This document shows, in pieces, positions 46,829 to 62,400 of a stretch of DNA of 64,000 nucleotides. A model generated the notes under the pieces. It was not told the origin of the DNA. It made no database searches and saw only the letters and a list, made by a program, of their open reading frames with translations. The stretch is taken from contig OY783212.1 of the NCBI GenBank assembly GCA_963678705.1, positions 682,001 through 746,000 of the forward strand, in the 5' to 3' direction. Position 1 is the first letter of the stretch, and each line of letters starts with the position of its first letter. The position numbers and the translations under genes were made by a program. The DNA comes from Panorpa germanica (Eukaryota; Arthropoda; Insecta; Mecoptera; Panorpidae).

Positions 46829-49465
46829 ATGGGGGCAGTATTAGGTCTTTGTTCTGTAGCTCAGGTATGTACAAAGAAGTTATTATTACTACTACTCTAA
46901 ATTTAATTAAAGATCTTTGTCTTTCTATATATAACCTGTAGACATTTTTTTTGTATTGTTTTCAAGTTTATACAAAATGTTTTCTTTGTAAAAGATGTTT
47001 TCAAGTACGTATTTACTTTTAGCTGGCTTGCTGTTGTACGGGTACGGCATGTTCACTTTGCTGTTCAGCGTGTCCATCATGTCGAAACTCAACTTCTACA
47101 AGACTTATGTATGCTATACTACTTATTGTAGGTGCTATAGTAGGTTGTATTGTACTTTCTCCAGGTTTACAAGATTCTTTAAAAAAGGTTAGCCTTCTGT
47201 TCTCCTCTTCTATATATACAATATAGAATAAAACAAATTGTATTATATTATTCCTAATTTACAGGTACCATTTTGTATTAATTCAACTGCTACAACAAGC
47301 GTGGCTATACCAACTAGTTCTCAAATAGATTGTGCAGCAGCTGTAGGGTATCTTGCTGTTTATCGTATTTGTTTTGCTATCTGCTGCTTCTTTGTTCTAA
47401 TGGCGTTAATGATGATTAACGTTAAAAGCTCCAGAGACGCAAGGGCTCCTATACAAAATGGGTTAGTCAAATTAAGAAGAAAACTTATTTTTAAGAAGAA
47501 TAATATCTACAATATTGTTAACATTTGCCTTACAGATTTTGGGCTATTAAATATATGGTTGTCATTGGTGGAACTATAGGTGCATTTTTCATTCCTGAGG
47601 GCTCATTTGGTATTACTTGGATGTGGATAGGACTGATAGGCGGTCTCATGTTTATTCTAGTTCAACTTATTTTAATTGTTGATTTTGCTCATAATTGGGC
47701 AGAGGCTTGGGTTGGTTAGTATATAACAATAGAACAACTTATTTTTTATTCTTAAAAGCTTATATTAAGTGTTATTTGTGAGAATATTTTTTGTTTAGGT
47801 AATTATGAAGAAACGGGGTCCAAAGGATGGTACGTTGCATTAATACTTGCAACTTTGCTGCAATATGCTCTTGCCATTACTGGGGTTGCATTATTGTTTG
47901 TGTACTTTACTCAGGTAATAAAAATAAATATGTATGTTACAAGAAGCATTATCTTCTAATAAAGTTATGATTACTTTTCATTTTCAGGTTGATGATTGCG
48001 CTCTTAATAAATTCTTCATATCTTTTAATCTCATTCTCGGAGTAATCGTCAGTGCTATATCTATTTTACCAGCAGTTCAGGAAGGCCAACCTCGTTCTGG
48101 ACTATTACAATCTGCAATGGTTACTCTTTATACTATATATCTAACATGGTCAGCTGTTGCAAATAATCCTGATGAGCAATGCAATCCCGGATTCTTGGGT
48201 ATCGTTGGCGCTGGAGGGCACAAAAATAATAAAGTCAGTGTTTTAGTTTTCATATAAATCATTTTTGGTCTTGGACGATACTTAAAACACTATTCTTAAT
48301 TTACTGTAACTTAAACAATATTTATAGGTTTCATTTGATACGCAAAGTATTGTCGGGTTAGCTGTATGGATGGCTTGTGTTATGTATTCTTCATTGAGGT
48401 CTGCTTCCAAAGTCGCCAAAGTAACAATGACTAATTCGAAAGAAGGTTTGATTAAAAGATATACGTTATTCTTTCTTTAATGATAACTTATTCTTCCTTT
48501 ACGCACGCAATATTATGTATCAGTATAGGTTAAATGAGTAACTTTAAATATTAGATTTGATTAGTACATATTTATTTAACTGTTGTTTTCTTTTAAAATA
48601 TTTTTAATAATTGGCTGCACTTTCACCAGGTGGGGATGTACTGGTAGACAATGAAGGTACGCCAAGAAATATGCTCATACTTTCATAATTTTCTTTTAAG
48701 ATAACATAATCTAAAATTCATTTGACATTCATTACAAAAGTCTCCATTTTACAATGGTATTCAAAACTTAATTTATATAGAATTATTTTAAAGTTTCGAA
48801 CCATTGTTTTAAGTATATGGACAATCGTTTCTTTGTACACATGAAGACGCAACACACTAAGTACACACGCTAAGAAAACTGAATTTCATATTTTAATGTA
48901 AATTCGTTAAACACGGGAACACATGAAGAAATTCGTATTCTTAAATGCTTTTATTATATACATTTATATTTTGCTTAAATATATTTATTCGATTTTTTAT
49001 TGTTGTATATGTATAGAGCCATTAACTGACGGAGGTGAAGCTGGAGACGTGAAACATGATTCTGGTGAAGCTAAAGTTTGGGACAATGAAGAATCTGGAG
49101 TTGCATATTCATGGTCTTTATTCCATTTTGTATTTGCTTTAGCAACACTGTATATCATGATGACCTTAACTAACTGGTATCAGTAAGTATATTTGTTATA
49201 TATCTAGAAGTAATTCAAACAAATATGTATCAAAATAGATTAAAATATACATTACATAGTCACCAGATAACAAGGCTGGGTATTTTTAGGTAAAATAATT
49301 TTAATGATATGTATGTTACATTTCAGACCAAACAGTTCTTTGGAAACTTTGAATTCAAATGCAGCTTCGATGTGGGTGAAAATAATATCAAGCTGGTTGT
49401 GTATCGGGTTATACGCTTGGAGCTTAGTCGCCCCATTAATATTACGTAATCGAGACTTCTCTTAA
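46829..49465 (+). CDS. Serinc: Serinc / TMS1 family membrane protein
   Basis: Ten exons: 46829-46864, 47023-47187, 47265-47461, 47536-47714, 47799-47914, 47988-48233, 48328-48445, 48630-48656, 49017-49182, 49327-49465; sum 1389 nt, 462 aa. Serincs are ten-helix membrane proteins of the Golgi and plasma membrane, linked to serine-derived lipids and to lipid scrambling. Visible family signatures: start [11 protein letters not shown], the Cys-rich [20 protein letters not shown], then [68 protein letters not shown] and the last helix [12 protein letters not shown]. The 27-nt exon 8 lies in the variable acidic loop and may be optional. Length and topology are normal. Confidence 0.95.
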
Positions 49466-51608
49466 ACCCCGCATACATTTTAAAAGAAGGTTACCAATAT
49501 ATCTTATCAGATGAATATATATCTACTATTAGAGGCTTAAATAGATTTATTGTAACACTGGAGGTATTATATTTTTCCCGTTAAAAGCAATTAAGTGATT
49601 TTCTTAAACAAAACTTAATGCCTATAATAACTATTATATATATTTAGTATATTATAAAATAAAACGCTTGTCTCAAATAATCATTCGACAATCTCCAACT
49701 TCAGCATAAAAATTATTTCCATAATTGTATTCAAAAAAAAAAAATGTTTTGACCTAGTGATCTGGCTATATTTAATAAAATTTAATATAATCGTATTAAA
49801 AATACTATAGAATAGATATACATGCAATGTGAGATGTTTGCGAAACAATATAAGATTCGCCAATGAATTAAATTGACTTTAGTTTCCTTAAATACTTATT
49901 TAGTGCAATAATCCAGATTAGTTATTAGCACCGATTAATTATACGTTAATCTTTTCATATATATACAAGTAACAAAGGTACGACACAAATATCTTGTCAC
50001 AGCTAAGACTGGTATAAGAATTCAACTCAAGAGAAACTGCAATAAAGCATTCAAACATCAAACATATATAAATTATATTTAAAATCCATGTTCTGTATTT
50101 AAGACCAACTTTGTAATCGCAATACTTTTATAGTAACGAGGATATCTTAATTATGACATTGTTTTTAGTTATTTAAAAAAGATTCTATGTTTATACTCAT
50201 GTTTAGCTATATATTATTATGAAGTGTATATTATATTATTAAAGGACATAAATAATCAAAAACATGTTGTGCTGTCGATATATTTAGTTTTATAATACGT
50301 TTAATTTCTTGCATCTAAGAATAAATATACAATTATGTTTTAAATTAACTCATTTTAGGCAGTTTTTGTGGTGGTATGGCATATGGTATATTTTGTTCAC
50401 CAAACCGCTGGCTAATAATACCGCTTGTTTAACCTGTGATTTGCAACTTTATTACGACGGTAAAATTTACGAAAATAAACTCAGTTGTACTATATTTAAT
50501 ATTTATTTACCATAAAAATTACCTTTTACGATAAAAGTGATATCAAATCATTGCTATTGATGACAGACACAGTAGGCAAGTGCGTAGAATTGCTGTGACT
50601 TCGGGTTCGATCCCTGGACCAGAGTTATATTGATTATTTATTCTCATATTTATGACTCCACTAATACTGCCAACATAGTAGGAGGTCATCGGTAATAGGC
50701 CGACGATAAATAAATTAAATATATATTTTTTCGCTTATTACCATCATAACAAAGGCCATCTTAAGAATTAGTATAGAGTTATAAAAAAAAAACCTTTTTT
50801 AATACTCTATATCCTTAGATAGAATTTAAATATTTTTTTATAAAAGGTTGTTGTAGTAACGTGAAACGGTTTTTGCATACTATATATTTAACTAAACTAT
50901 TTATTCAAAATTCTATTCTAAATTTATTCAAAATTTAATATCAGAATTAATTTATATAATATTATTTATTTAATTATATATTTAATTATTTATGTGATAA
51001 ATAATTAAAGTCTGCTAAATTGTTTTAAACAAAACGACGCAAATTATAGGTTCAAATCAAAAAATTTATCACAGAGGTTAAAGCGGTCAAACTCAAGATA
51101 AAGAAGTATTGCCTGATAAAATCTGAAGTTTTATAAATTTATATTTGAAACTGTTGCGATTTAACCATGATTTAACTAATGTAATTAAAGTGATTAAACA
51201 AATTAAATTTGTTCTTAGTTTTTGTATTACATAATTAAATTATAGATAAATATATTCTACAATCGTTTTCTTGTTTACTAATACATAGAAAAAGATAATA
51301 AGAATTGTGAAGGTCATTTAAAAGTGAACACCAATTCAACGCACAGCTGATTTACATACTTCATTACACTCTACTGATTGCCGTCATTGCCAATCATTTA
51401 CAACAGTCATTGCGAATTGTTGCGTGTAATCTACTTATTTGGCCAGATTGTATAATTTGTGGTCATTGCTCTGCAATTTGTGTTAACTATCGTAAAACTG
51501 AACAAAATTGTTAATTAGCAACTTACAGCGATACTGAAATCCTACTTATTGATATTGTTTACTTACATTTAAAAATAGTTTTAATTTAATTGAAATAATT
51601 AAGTAAAT
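49466..51608. other. Intergenic spacer with one SINE-like copy
   Basis: 2.1 kb, AT-rich, between Serinc and aspartate aminotransferase. It has Serinc polyadenylation candidates near 49655 and a SINE-like element at 50556-50722. No gene seen. Confidence 0.6.
50556..50722 (+). mobile_element. tRNA-derived SINE-like copy 2
   Basis: Contains a good Pol III B box, GGTTCGATCCC (50604-50614), followed by TGGACCAGAGTTATATT. The tail is GGTAATAGGCCGACGATAAA, then AAT-rich. The B-box flank and tail match the copy at 43960-44236. An A box is not clear. Confidence 0.6.
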
Positions 51609-54076
<2,468 letters not shown>

Positions 54077-54628
54077 ATGAAAGAATAAAACATATAAAAT
54101 GCTATGAGTGTTATATAAGCTATAATTTAAGTTATATAATTTCATATAAATAACATAAAATAACTAATATGCTTTACATAAAGAAAAGTGAAGTAACTAA
54201 TTTATGAATATATTTTTTTATTTGAATAGAAAGTTTGAAAGTTTCACAAAGATAAATACCAGTTATATATTTTTAATTAAAACAAAAGAAAAATTCAGGA
54301 TTCGTAATGTCGCAAATATAATTAGGATTATATTTAACTATAAATACATATATTATACATCACAAACATATATTTGTAAACACAAAATACCATATTCTAA
54401 TTCATTAATAAATAAATCAACTTTTTCTATTTATGTTAATAAAAGTCATTCATTATTTGACCGTTGTTGATAAGTCCTTAAAAAAATTGTAATGTTAACG
54501 TGTACGTTTTCATCTTTTTGTTAGTTTAGCATATTTTAATTTATATTTTTTACAAATTTGTAGTTTGCCACAGACTATACTAAGGGTATAAACCACTGTG
54601 GTTTACACAGGGTAACTCACTGCAACAA
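54077..54628. other. Convergent 3' flanks of Got1 and TMEM256
   Basis: AT-rich, with AATAAA near 54083 for Got1. Nothing else recognised. Confidence 0.6.
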
Positions 54629-55296
54629 TTAAAAGATCATAGCAAGCCATGCCAATATTAGGCAAGATCCTCCAACTGGTGCAAGTTTTCCAAATTCATT
54701 CTTTCCAGTGAATGCCCGATAGTAACAAGTACCACAAAAAAGACTCATTCCCAAAATGAATAGTGAACCACACTGAAAGTAATATTTCAATTGAATGTTT
54801 ATATGAAGCTTTTATAATGATACTAATTATTCCTCTAAATGTTATAAATACATACTATTTTTGGATTTCTGCAGAATGGAACGCCAATTAGAGCTAAGGT
54901 ATGGATAAAATGAAATCTATTTGCAGTTTCAAAAATTTTTCTTAAATCACTTTTTCCTTCTGGATAACTTTTATGTGCACCATATGCTCCCAAAACAACT
55001 GCGGATGCCCCACTGAGACCTGCTAACCGGATAAAAGGCCCCCCATGCCCAATCATTCTCCAAAGTGGTGCCTGCACAGAAACCATTTTAGGTTTTACTG
55101 TTTCAACAACAGTAGATATCTCCTTAGGCTTTAAAAATCCCTGTGTAGAAATAATTTCAATATTATTACTAAGATTAGTAAATCGTTATTGTAAAAAAAT
55201 GTAAAACGAATTTACCGTGCTTTTAACAAAATCACTTACACCTGTTGTAACAGGATTTTTGAAAATGATGTAATTTATGGTTTCCATAAAACTCAT
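54629..55296 (-). CDS. TMEM256: TMEM256 family membrane protein
   Basis: Three exons: 55296-55216, 55140-54856, 54772-54629; sum 510 nt, 169 aa. Family features: FIRLAGLSGASAVVLGAYGA followed by HK, then FETANRFHFIHTLALIGVPF, GMSLFCGTCYYRAF and KLAPVGGSCLILAWLAM, giving about four hydrophobic segments. The human protein is 113 aa; this one has about 55 extra N-terminal residues with no clear signal, so a downstream start (MVSVQAPLWRM, near 55086) is possible. The molecular function is unknown; related bacterial proteins are small membrane proteins (DUF423). Confidence 0.88.
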
Positions 55297-56376
55297 TTTC
55301 ACGAAATCAAAACAGAAATGTTGCTACTATAAATTTATCTATTTTTTTTTACTTTTTCAGGAAGGTAGGTTAAGTAAATCAATTAGGGTTTTGCTTTCAT
55401 TGATATTTTTTTTTCAAAAGTTATAGCAAGTGACAGATTGAAATGAGTTCACCTCTACGTCATTTTATTTCATCTCTGCTCTACGTATGCCGTATTCGGT
55501 ATGTCTATGTCAGTCTAAATAATATATTATCTTTGCTAGTCACCAGTCCAAACTATTATCTCTGGTCAATTAATCGCATTACTCAAGATTATTTTCAATT
55601 ATTTTGATATGTAAAGCTAATTTTTCATTAATTTCATAATGCGTAGCACGGATTTAAACCAGCGACAAATGTGATTTTATACAGCGTAGCGATTAGAAGA
55701 AATAATATTGATCAAACCTGTAATATAACAAGACAAAAACAATAAATTGAATAATGATTTATAAGTTTTATCTCCTTCGAGTAGAAGAAATCAGAATATC
55801 AGTTATTACATCAATGCTAAATATCTCAAATTATGTAATATTTTTTGAAGGTTAAATTAATTAAATATTTCGTTAATTTTATCGCAAATACATGTTTAAT
55901 TAGTACAGCCAGTAGTATAAGTTAACCACTTTTTAAAGATTTCAATGGCTTCGAGGATCGTTGATCTCTTCTCTTATATGTTATCTGATTTACCATTTTC
56001 TAATAAATAGAAACTTTGTTTATATTTCTATACAACCAGAAAACATACAGTTTAAAAAATATATATAATATATAACATTGTAAAATAACTTAAGTTATGT
56101 AATTACATTACTGGAATTTGTATACTTAAATAAAATTATTGGAAATTTAGATAATTTATCAGAACAAACAAAATTAGTAATATTATGTTATATAATTAAT
56201 ATATAGAAATATATTTTAATTCTAAGATGTCTACAAATTTTGATAAAGTTGAAAAGATAATGAATAATAAAATATTTGGAATTTAAATCAAGCACGCTTC
56301 CTTAAATAATTATAAATGTAACATAAATTTGAAAATAATATACAAAATTACTGTTCAAATAAATTATTTATATATA
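55297..56376. other. Intergenic spacer
   Basis: About 1.1 kb of AT-rich DNA upstream of TMEM256 and downstream of CDIN1. No gene or clear repeat seen. Confidence 0.55.
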
Positions 56377-57198
56377 CTATAATTCCATACATTTAATTTC
56401 AGATTTGGGAAAATAATCTCTGACAATAAACATCATGGATTCATCGTCTTTAAGAATATCTTCTTGATAACCAAACCAATAAATAACCAGACCAGGGCCA
56501 AATCGATTCCAGTAGCTTCGCAATTGATCCTTAACGTATCCTTTATGAGTTTCGTTGTCTCCAAACAAGGCTTTGCTCTCTATCCAATTAACTACAACAC
56601 CATCCACAGCTATTGGTATTTCGAGTTTTAAATCTGGAGTTTTATCAAATCCACTTTGTCTAAGCTCGCTTTCATCTTTATAACATAACTCCATCTTTGT
56701 TGCCTCGTACTTCAGTAACTGTTCATATTCTTCTCCAACGGATTGTTTTATAGCATCAGATATTGGACCATATTGATTATCAAATAATATAGCTTCATGA
56801 ATGTCGAATGCTAAATAAGGATCATCTATTTTCGTAGTATCTTTTAATAAACTACCTATAATATGTCGAGTACTTGTTGATTTGTCATCTATATGTTTAT
56901 AGTGTCTTTCTAGAATCATCTTAGCAACCAAAGCTGGTGTTACATCGGCAGTTTTTGCAATTTCTATAATACTAACACCTTTCATATAGTTTTCATAATA
57001 ACGCTTAGATACACTTTCAGATTTTACATGATTTCTTCGCATTCTTCTTTGGTATTCTGTATTTAAAATACTTCCTAACGTATTTTTTGAAATTTCTGGA
57101 AATTTTTCAAAAACCATTTTTTCACAGTCACGCCCAAGTCCTTTATATTCAGCAATACTGGACACAATTTCATTATATTTTGAATTACTGATTATCAT
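56377..57198 (-). CDS. CDIN1: CDAN1-interacting nuclease 1 (PD-(D/E)xK fold)
   Basis: Single uninterrupted frame of 273 aa, close to the human protein (C15orf41, 281 aa). The C-terminal half holds the restriction-endonuclease-like core: KTPDLKLEIPIAVDG with Asp189, then NWIESKALFGD with Glu207 and Lys209 (the D...ExK signature), then YWNRFGPGLVIYWFGY. The N-terminal half is helical with helix-turn-helix-like segments (VSIIEIAKTADVTPALVAKM). In humans CDIN1 binds codanin-1 and its mutation causes congenital dyserythropoietic anaemia. The catalytic residues look intact here. The lack of introns is unlike its neighbours. Confidence 0.93.
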   Translation of the reverse strand: MIISNSKYNEIVSSIAEYKGLGRDCEKMVFEKFPEISKNTLGSILNTEYQRRMRRNHVKSESVSKRYYENYMKGVSIIEIAKTADVTPALVAKMILERHYKHIDDKSTSTRHIIGSLLKDTTKIDDPYLAFDIHEAILFDNQYGPISDAIKQSVGEEYEQLLKYEATKMELCYKDESELRQSGFDKTPDLKLEIPIAVDGVVVNWIESKALFGDNETHKGYVKDQLRSYWNRFGPGLVIYWFGYQEDILKDDESMMFIVRDYFPKSEIKCMEL

Positions 57199-57852
57199 TT
57201 TGATTTTATGTTAAATCTCTTTAAAAACAAATGTATTTATATTAGTTGTACAATTCCGATTTATAAAGAAAATGAACTGCAAAAAAAACATTTTTATTAA
57301 AAATGCAGAATAATATATATAATTGGGAACATTTATTCAAAATTTAATATGCACTTACCTCTCTTGGTATTTACTTGTTTAGTTATGTTAGACTACATTT
57401 GATTAGCTGTCAAATGTTTGTAGGTTATATTTAAACCAAATATAATATATATTATAGATCGGTAACTCCCATGTTAAGCTTTGATCCTATGATATATTCA
57501 TGTTATTTGCCAAAACCTCTGCCTTTGTTCGGCGAGAAGTTCTTGCAAGACACAAAAGAGGGGGCAATGCGTGGATGTTTCAATTATTATAAATATCAAA
57601 AATTTTATAAATAAAAAAAACGTAATTTTTAGTTAACAATGTTTATTGTAATTAATGTATTTGTATATACATAAAAATTCTTCCTAAAACTTCTTTCTTA
57701 TCGCTATTTGTATAAAATACGAGAAACTTCAATTAAATTTGTACTTTTAAACTATTTATTGAAAGTAAAACAGCAATCTTAGAAATATGACAGTACGGCA
57801 GCCATATGCATTAAACTCAGAGTGACTCAGAGATATGACGTCAGAGGACTTA
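57199..57852. other. Upstream spacer of CDIN1
   Basis: AT-rich 650 bp ahead of a foldback element. No gene seen. Confidence 0.5.
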
Positions 57853-58740
57853 GTGCTGGAACACACTACGATTTAAATCGCACGCGGTTTAAACACCGTG
57901 GTTTTATTTCTGTATTATATTACCTAGCACACTCCGTTAAAAAACCGCGCGGTCGGATTGTTTTTAATATGTTTATAGAGTGAGATCCCAAAGCCGGTAG
58001 ACATCACTTATTTTCTGAAGAACAAATTGTGTAAGATTGAGTAGTGTCAGTATGTACAATGATCGTATGGCGCACGGATAAAGCCCTCTCGCTCCTACTC
58101 ATAATCAAAATTGGGTCTAAGGGATGTCTGGCCACTTGGATCGATCTATCCTCTTGTAAATCGTTTTAAAATAGTTTTTAAACGTTTTACAAGAGGAGAA
58201 ATTGATCCAAGTGGTCAAACATCCCCTAGACTCAGTTTTAATTCCACTATGAGTAGGAGCAAGAGGGCATTATCCTTGCGCATGAGAGTGAGTTAGACAT
58301 AAACTTTGATTACATGATACCTGGAAAATACGATTATTGTACATACTAACACTACTCAATCTTACACATTTTATTCATCAGAAAATAAGTGATGTCTGCC
58401 GGCCCTGGGATCTTGGACTATTATATACTACTCAGTTTAGATGCAGTACTATATCTATATCTATACTGTTGTATTTCGATATCTGTTGAATTATAAGAAT
58501 AACAAATAATACCTATTCAAAGAAATGCACCGTCAAAACATAATATCAATAATACTGTGTTCTGTATACAAAGAGATGTGCCGCGATAAGGAAAAATCGC
58601 TATGTGTTGCAAGAAATCTGTAGCTGCGACTAAATTCGCTTCGATTAAAAAATCGTGGTGTGTGCATGCTCATATGATTCTGTGTTACAAATCAACGCGA
58701 TTTAAATCGACGCGGTTTAAATCGTAGTGCGTTCGGGGTC
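57853..58740. mobile_element. Terminal-inverted-repeat DNA element, outer
   Basis: Ends GAACACACTACGATTTAAAT (left) and ATTTAAATCGTAGTGCGTTC (right, inverse), with further paired CGCGGTTTAAA motifs. TA occurs directly outside both ends (57851-57852, 58741-58742). No coding frame. A second palindromic element sits in its middle. Superfamily not assigned. Confidence 0.65.
57983..58413. mobile_element. Foldback MITE nested in the outer element
   Basis: Almost perfectly palindromic over about 430 bp. Left arm: GTAGACATCACTTATTTTCT, TGTGTAAGATTGAGTAGTGT and CTCCTACTCATA. The right arm mirrors each. The centre is CCTCTTGTAAA...TTTTACAAGAGG around 58150-58196. GAGATCCCA and TGGGATCTT bound it. Confidence 0.75.
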
Positions 58741-58742
58741 TA

Positions 58743-59490
58743 AGATAAATTTGTTTATTAATAAGAGGCGTATTTAGAAGTTTCATTAAAGGCGTTCTTT
58801 AAAAGCAACGTTGTTTTGTTGAAATACTCAAGGTTAAATAACATTACAACACAACAAGGTTAAATTTCATTACAAAATTTCCTCATTTTAACCATAACAC
58901 AATGTAATTAATTACGTCTATACTTAATATAAGTACTTATTCGAAATAATTATAACTAAAATCAGCTTAAAAGGTAAATATAAATATTTGTTTCTTTCAT
59001 TTTTTATATCTGTTCATTTTTCTTTCCTTTTAAATAAGACAATTTAATTCTTTTCATATTCTAGGGCACTTTAATAATTCTCCCTGAATTAGTACCTGGA
59101 TTAAATATAAGCCCATAAACTTTCAAATAAAATGTAGAGCATTTGTTTGTGTGGCATGAAGTTATCATAGTACCAGCAGAGATAATACATAATAAGTACC
59201 AGTTTGTCCTATTATTATTTCTGGTCCCTATTATTATCTCTGGTCCCTATAAGAGTTACTACACTGTACTACACCATGCACCAGTCTGCATATCTCTGGT
59301 CTGCACCAGTCACTCTGCTGCTTTTTGTATACAGCGCTACAGTTTTTTAAAATAATTTTGTTTACGTTTTAAAATTTCAACGGACTTTGATGTGCCTTAT
59401 GTCAAATATAAAGCACTTGAACACTGCTTAATAAAGATAAGTAAGAAAGTATGTAATGTTTTAAAGAATTTATGTTTTGTGATAAACAAT
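58743..59490. other. Upstream spacer of CEP295
   Basis: AT-rich DNA with a short tandem CTGGTCCCTATTATTATCT pair near 59215-59245. No other feature seen. Confidence 0.5.
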
Positions 59491-62400
59491 ATGTCTATAA
59501 ATGTGACGGTACATGGTAATCCTGTTAGTATAAGACGAGGAAAAATGATATCCTCAGATATTGGTAACACCAGAAAATTTGAAATAGATAGGCGAAGGAA
59601 AATAAGATTGCAGCAAGTATGTTTTATAAAACTTTAATTAAATGTACTACTTTTAGTTTATTTAAGGCAGAATACATGTTTTCATAATTTATAAGGTTAG
59701 GCAACAGTCAAAAGAAGTGGCTTCACAATTACGTAATCGGGTGGCTGCTGAAAAACAGAAAAAATTAACAGAGTTAGAAACGAAAAAAGCTGAGGAACTA
59801 AATAAATGGAAAACAGAAAAATTAGCTCAGCTACAAAATGAATACCAAGATTGTTTAGAAGAAATTGGTGTTGGGCATGCTGGAGCATTGGAGGAACCTG
59901 ATGCAAATCAAGGTATAATATATTTTGTCGATATTCTTAAATTTTGGAACAGAGATAATAACATGCTATACATAACTTCTAATTTAGTATTAGAAGAACG
60001 AAAGCGATTGAATGACAATGCAGCTGATAAAAGGGGAAGAGAAGCGGCGAGAAAACAAAAGCAAACCGGTATCGAAAATGAGAGACGAGTAGCATCTAGA
60101 TATAAAAGGTAAAACTTTAATTGTAATTTACACGTTATGAATAAAATTTTTGAACTACCTAACCATGTCCCTAGGCCTGGAGTTGACATGATTAAAACAA
60201 AAATATCAAGAACGAGTTCGAACATATCTAAAAGAAGTATGGTTAATAAAGAAGTGTTAATAAACAATATAGTATCTGACGAGGAATCTTACGTGTCTGA
60301 TAATCTTGATGGTAATAATTGTTCAAGTAATTCTGACATACCTCCATTGCTTGGATTAAACAGTTCTGAAGATCGTTCTCTAAATGACAATAGTCAAAAA
60401 ATACGAATTTCAGACGCAACAAATAGTAAAAATACATGCATTGATGATCACGAATCAAATAAAAACGAGAGAAATTTTGATTACGAATTATTTAGAGAAA
60501 AATATTCTACTTCAAGAAGGCTTCCGAATTCAAAGAATTTGAATGAAAGAGAGATTCAAAAACGTGGGGATAGTAATAGTTTTAATTCTCTTCCCGAAAA
60601 GTCTTTTATTATAGATATGACTAATATTGATCATTTATCGCTTATCAATAAAAATGCTAATGCTAACACAAATGTAGCTTCAATTCCTTCACAAGATAAA
60701 GAAAAGTTTTTACAAAGTAATGTAAGACCAATATTTACGGATATCACAGAAAAAATTAAATCTCGTAGCTATAGAAATAGAGAACTTTCAAAAGATAATC
60801 ACATAGGTGGTTGCGAAGATATAGCTTCAACAAATCTAAACAAAACTAAATTTCAAGAAAATTTTAATGGTAAACAAAATATTACAAAACCACTTGATTC
60901 TATAGGGCGATGTGCAAGTAAAGTAAAAAAAGATACATATCATACAATCAGTTTTACGAATGATGATTCCGATATTATTGACATGGAAATTGAACCTCCA
61001 ATCAATCAAATAACCGAGGAAGTCATAAATAGAATTAAAAGTACTAAAACACAGTTAGAAAATATACAACCAGAATTAGAAAATCTGAAGCGAGACCTTC
61101 AGAGTTTAGAGACTGGTTCTACTAAACACACAAATAAACACGATAAAGATGTAATATCTAGAAGTGAAACAAAAAATACATTTTCAAAATCAGTTAAATC
61201 CGGGAAAAGTAAATCTGTCACATCGGAAAAAAAATCTAAAGTATTATTCTACGATCATAATACAAGATATGAAAAGGAATATAAGACTCCACAAAATCTT
61301 GTAGAAAGAAGTATAAGTAAAGACGATTTATCGGCACATGACTTAGCCCAATATGAACGTGAAACTGTATCACAAGTTAGTAAATATAACGATTTGTTAA
61401 AATCAAACATATCTCTATACTAGTAAGTAATAATAATTTACAGAAACTACTTGACGAATCAAAACAACATGGTAAAAATGATGACGTTTCACAGAGTCGT
61501 GGGAAAATTGCATTACAGAAAGAAAAGTTGCGTAAGAATTATGGGACCCTGTTAGAAAATTTGGAACAACTTTCAAATCAAGAAAGAATGACAAGGACAG
61601 TCAGTATATTTATTATTTTTACAGTTAGAAATTAAGATATTGATTACAATAATAATAAAATAACTAATTAATAACTAATTTATATATTTTTAGAGCGCTG
61701 AATGCCCGCGTGTTGATGCTGCAAGTAACAATGAAAGCGACTTAACAATGGCTTTTGAGAAAATTTTGAGTCAAGTTGCACAGAATGAACTGACAAATAA
61801 TGTAATAACATTACCACTAGTTAATAATAAATTTAAAACTAAAGTAAGTATACAAAAAAAGAAGGAAAGTTCACCACCTACACTAAATGTTGCTACCTGG
61901 GAAGTACCTAAAAATGGACTACAAAATGAAAAATATACTGATTTAGACAAAAGCCCAAGCCGTGATTTAAGTGGACAAAGTAGTAGCAGTTCCATTGTAG
62001 TAGGTCACTTACCACCCATTGTTTCGGATTCAGTAATTAATAAAATAGAAAACAATATATCCATCGAAATACAAAGCAAAATTGAACTTAATGCTGTTAA
62101 AAATTTGTTAGATCGTTTAAATTTGCAAAAACATCTCCTGTTACAAGAATTGGAACATACAAGTTGGCCAGAAAATAGTAAATTAAATGAAGTGCTGAAA
62201 TCAGTTGAAGAAAGTTTTAAAGGGAATTCAGAGAATTCAAAAGTAGTAAGCAGTTCAAAAGGTGAAGGAAGACACTATAAAAATGGTCCGAAAATAGAAA
62301 GAGAAAAAAATAAATTAGAAGAGCGTGAAAGGAATCTTCTTAAGAAGGAATTAAAATTGGAGAGAAAATTAAAAAGACTTAATAAAGATAATAAAAATGA

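Noticed and set aside
61423-61443. 21-nt intron GTAAGT...ACAG in CEP295
   Set aside because: Far below the minimum size for spliceosomal introns; the upstream donor GTTAGT at 61376 gives a 68-nt intron in frame.
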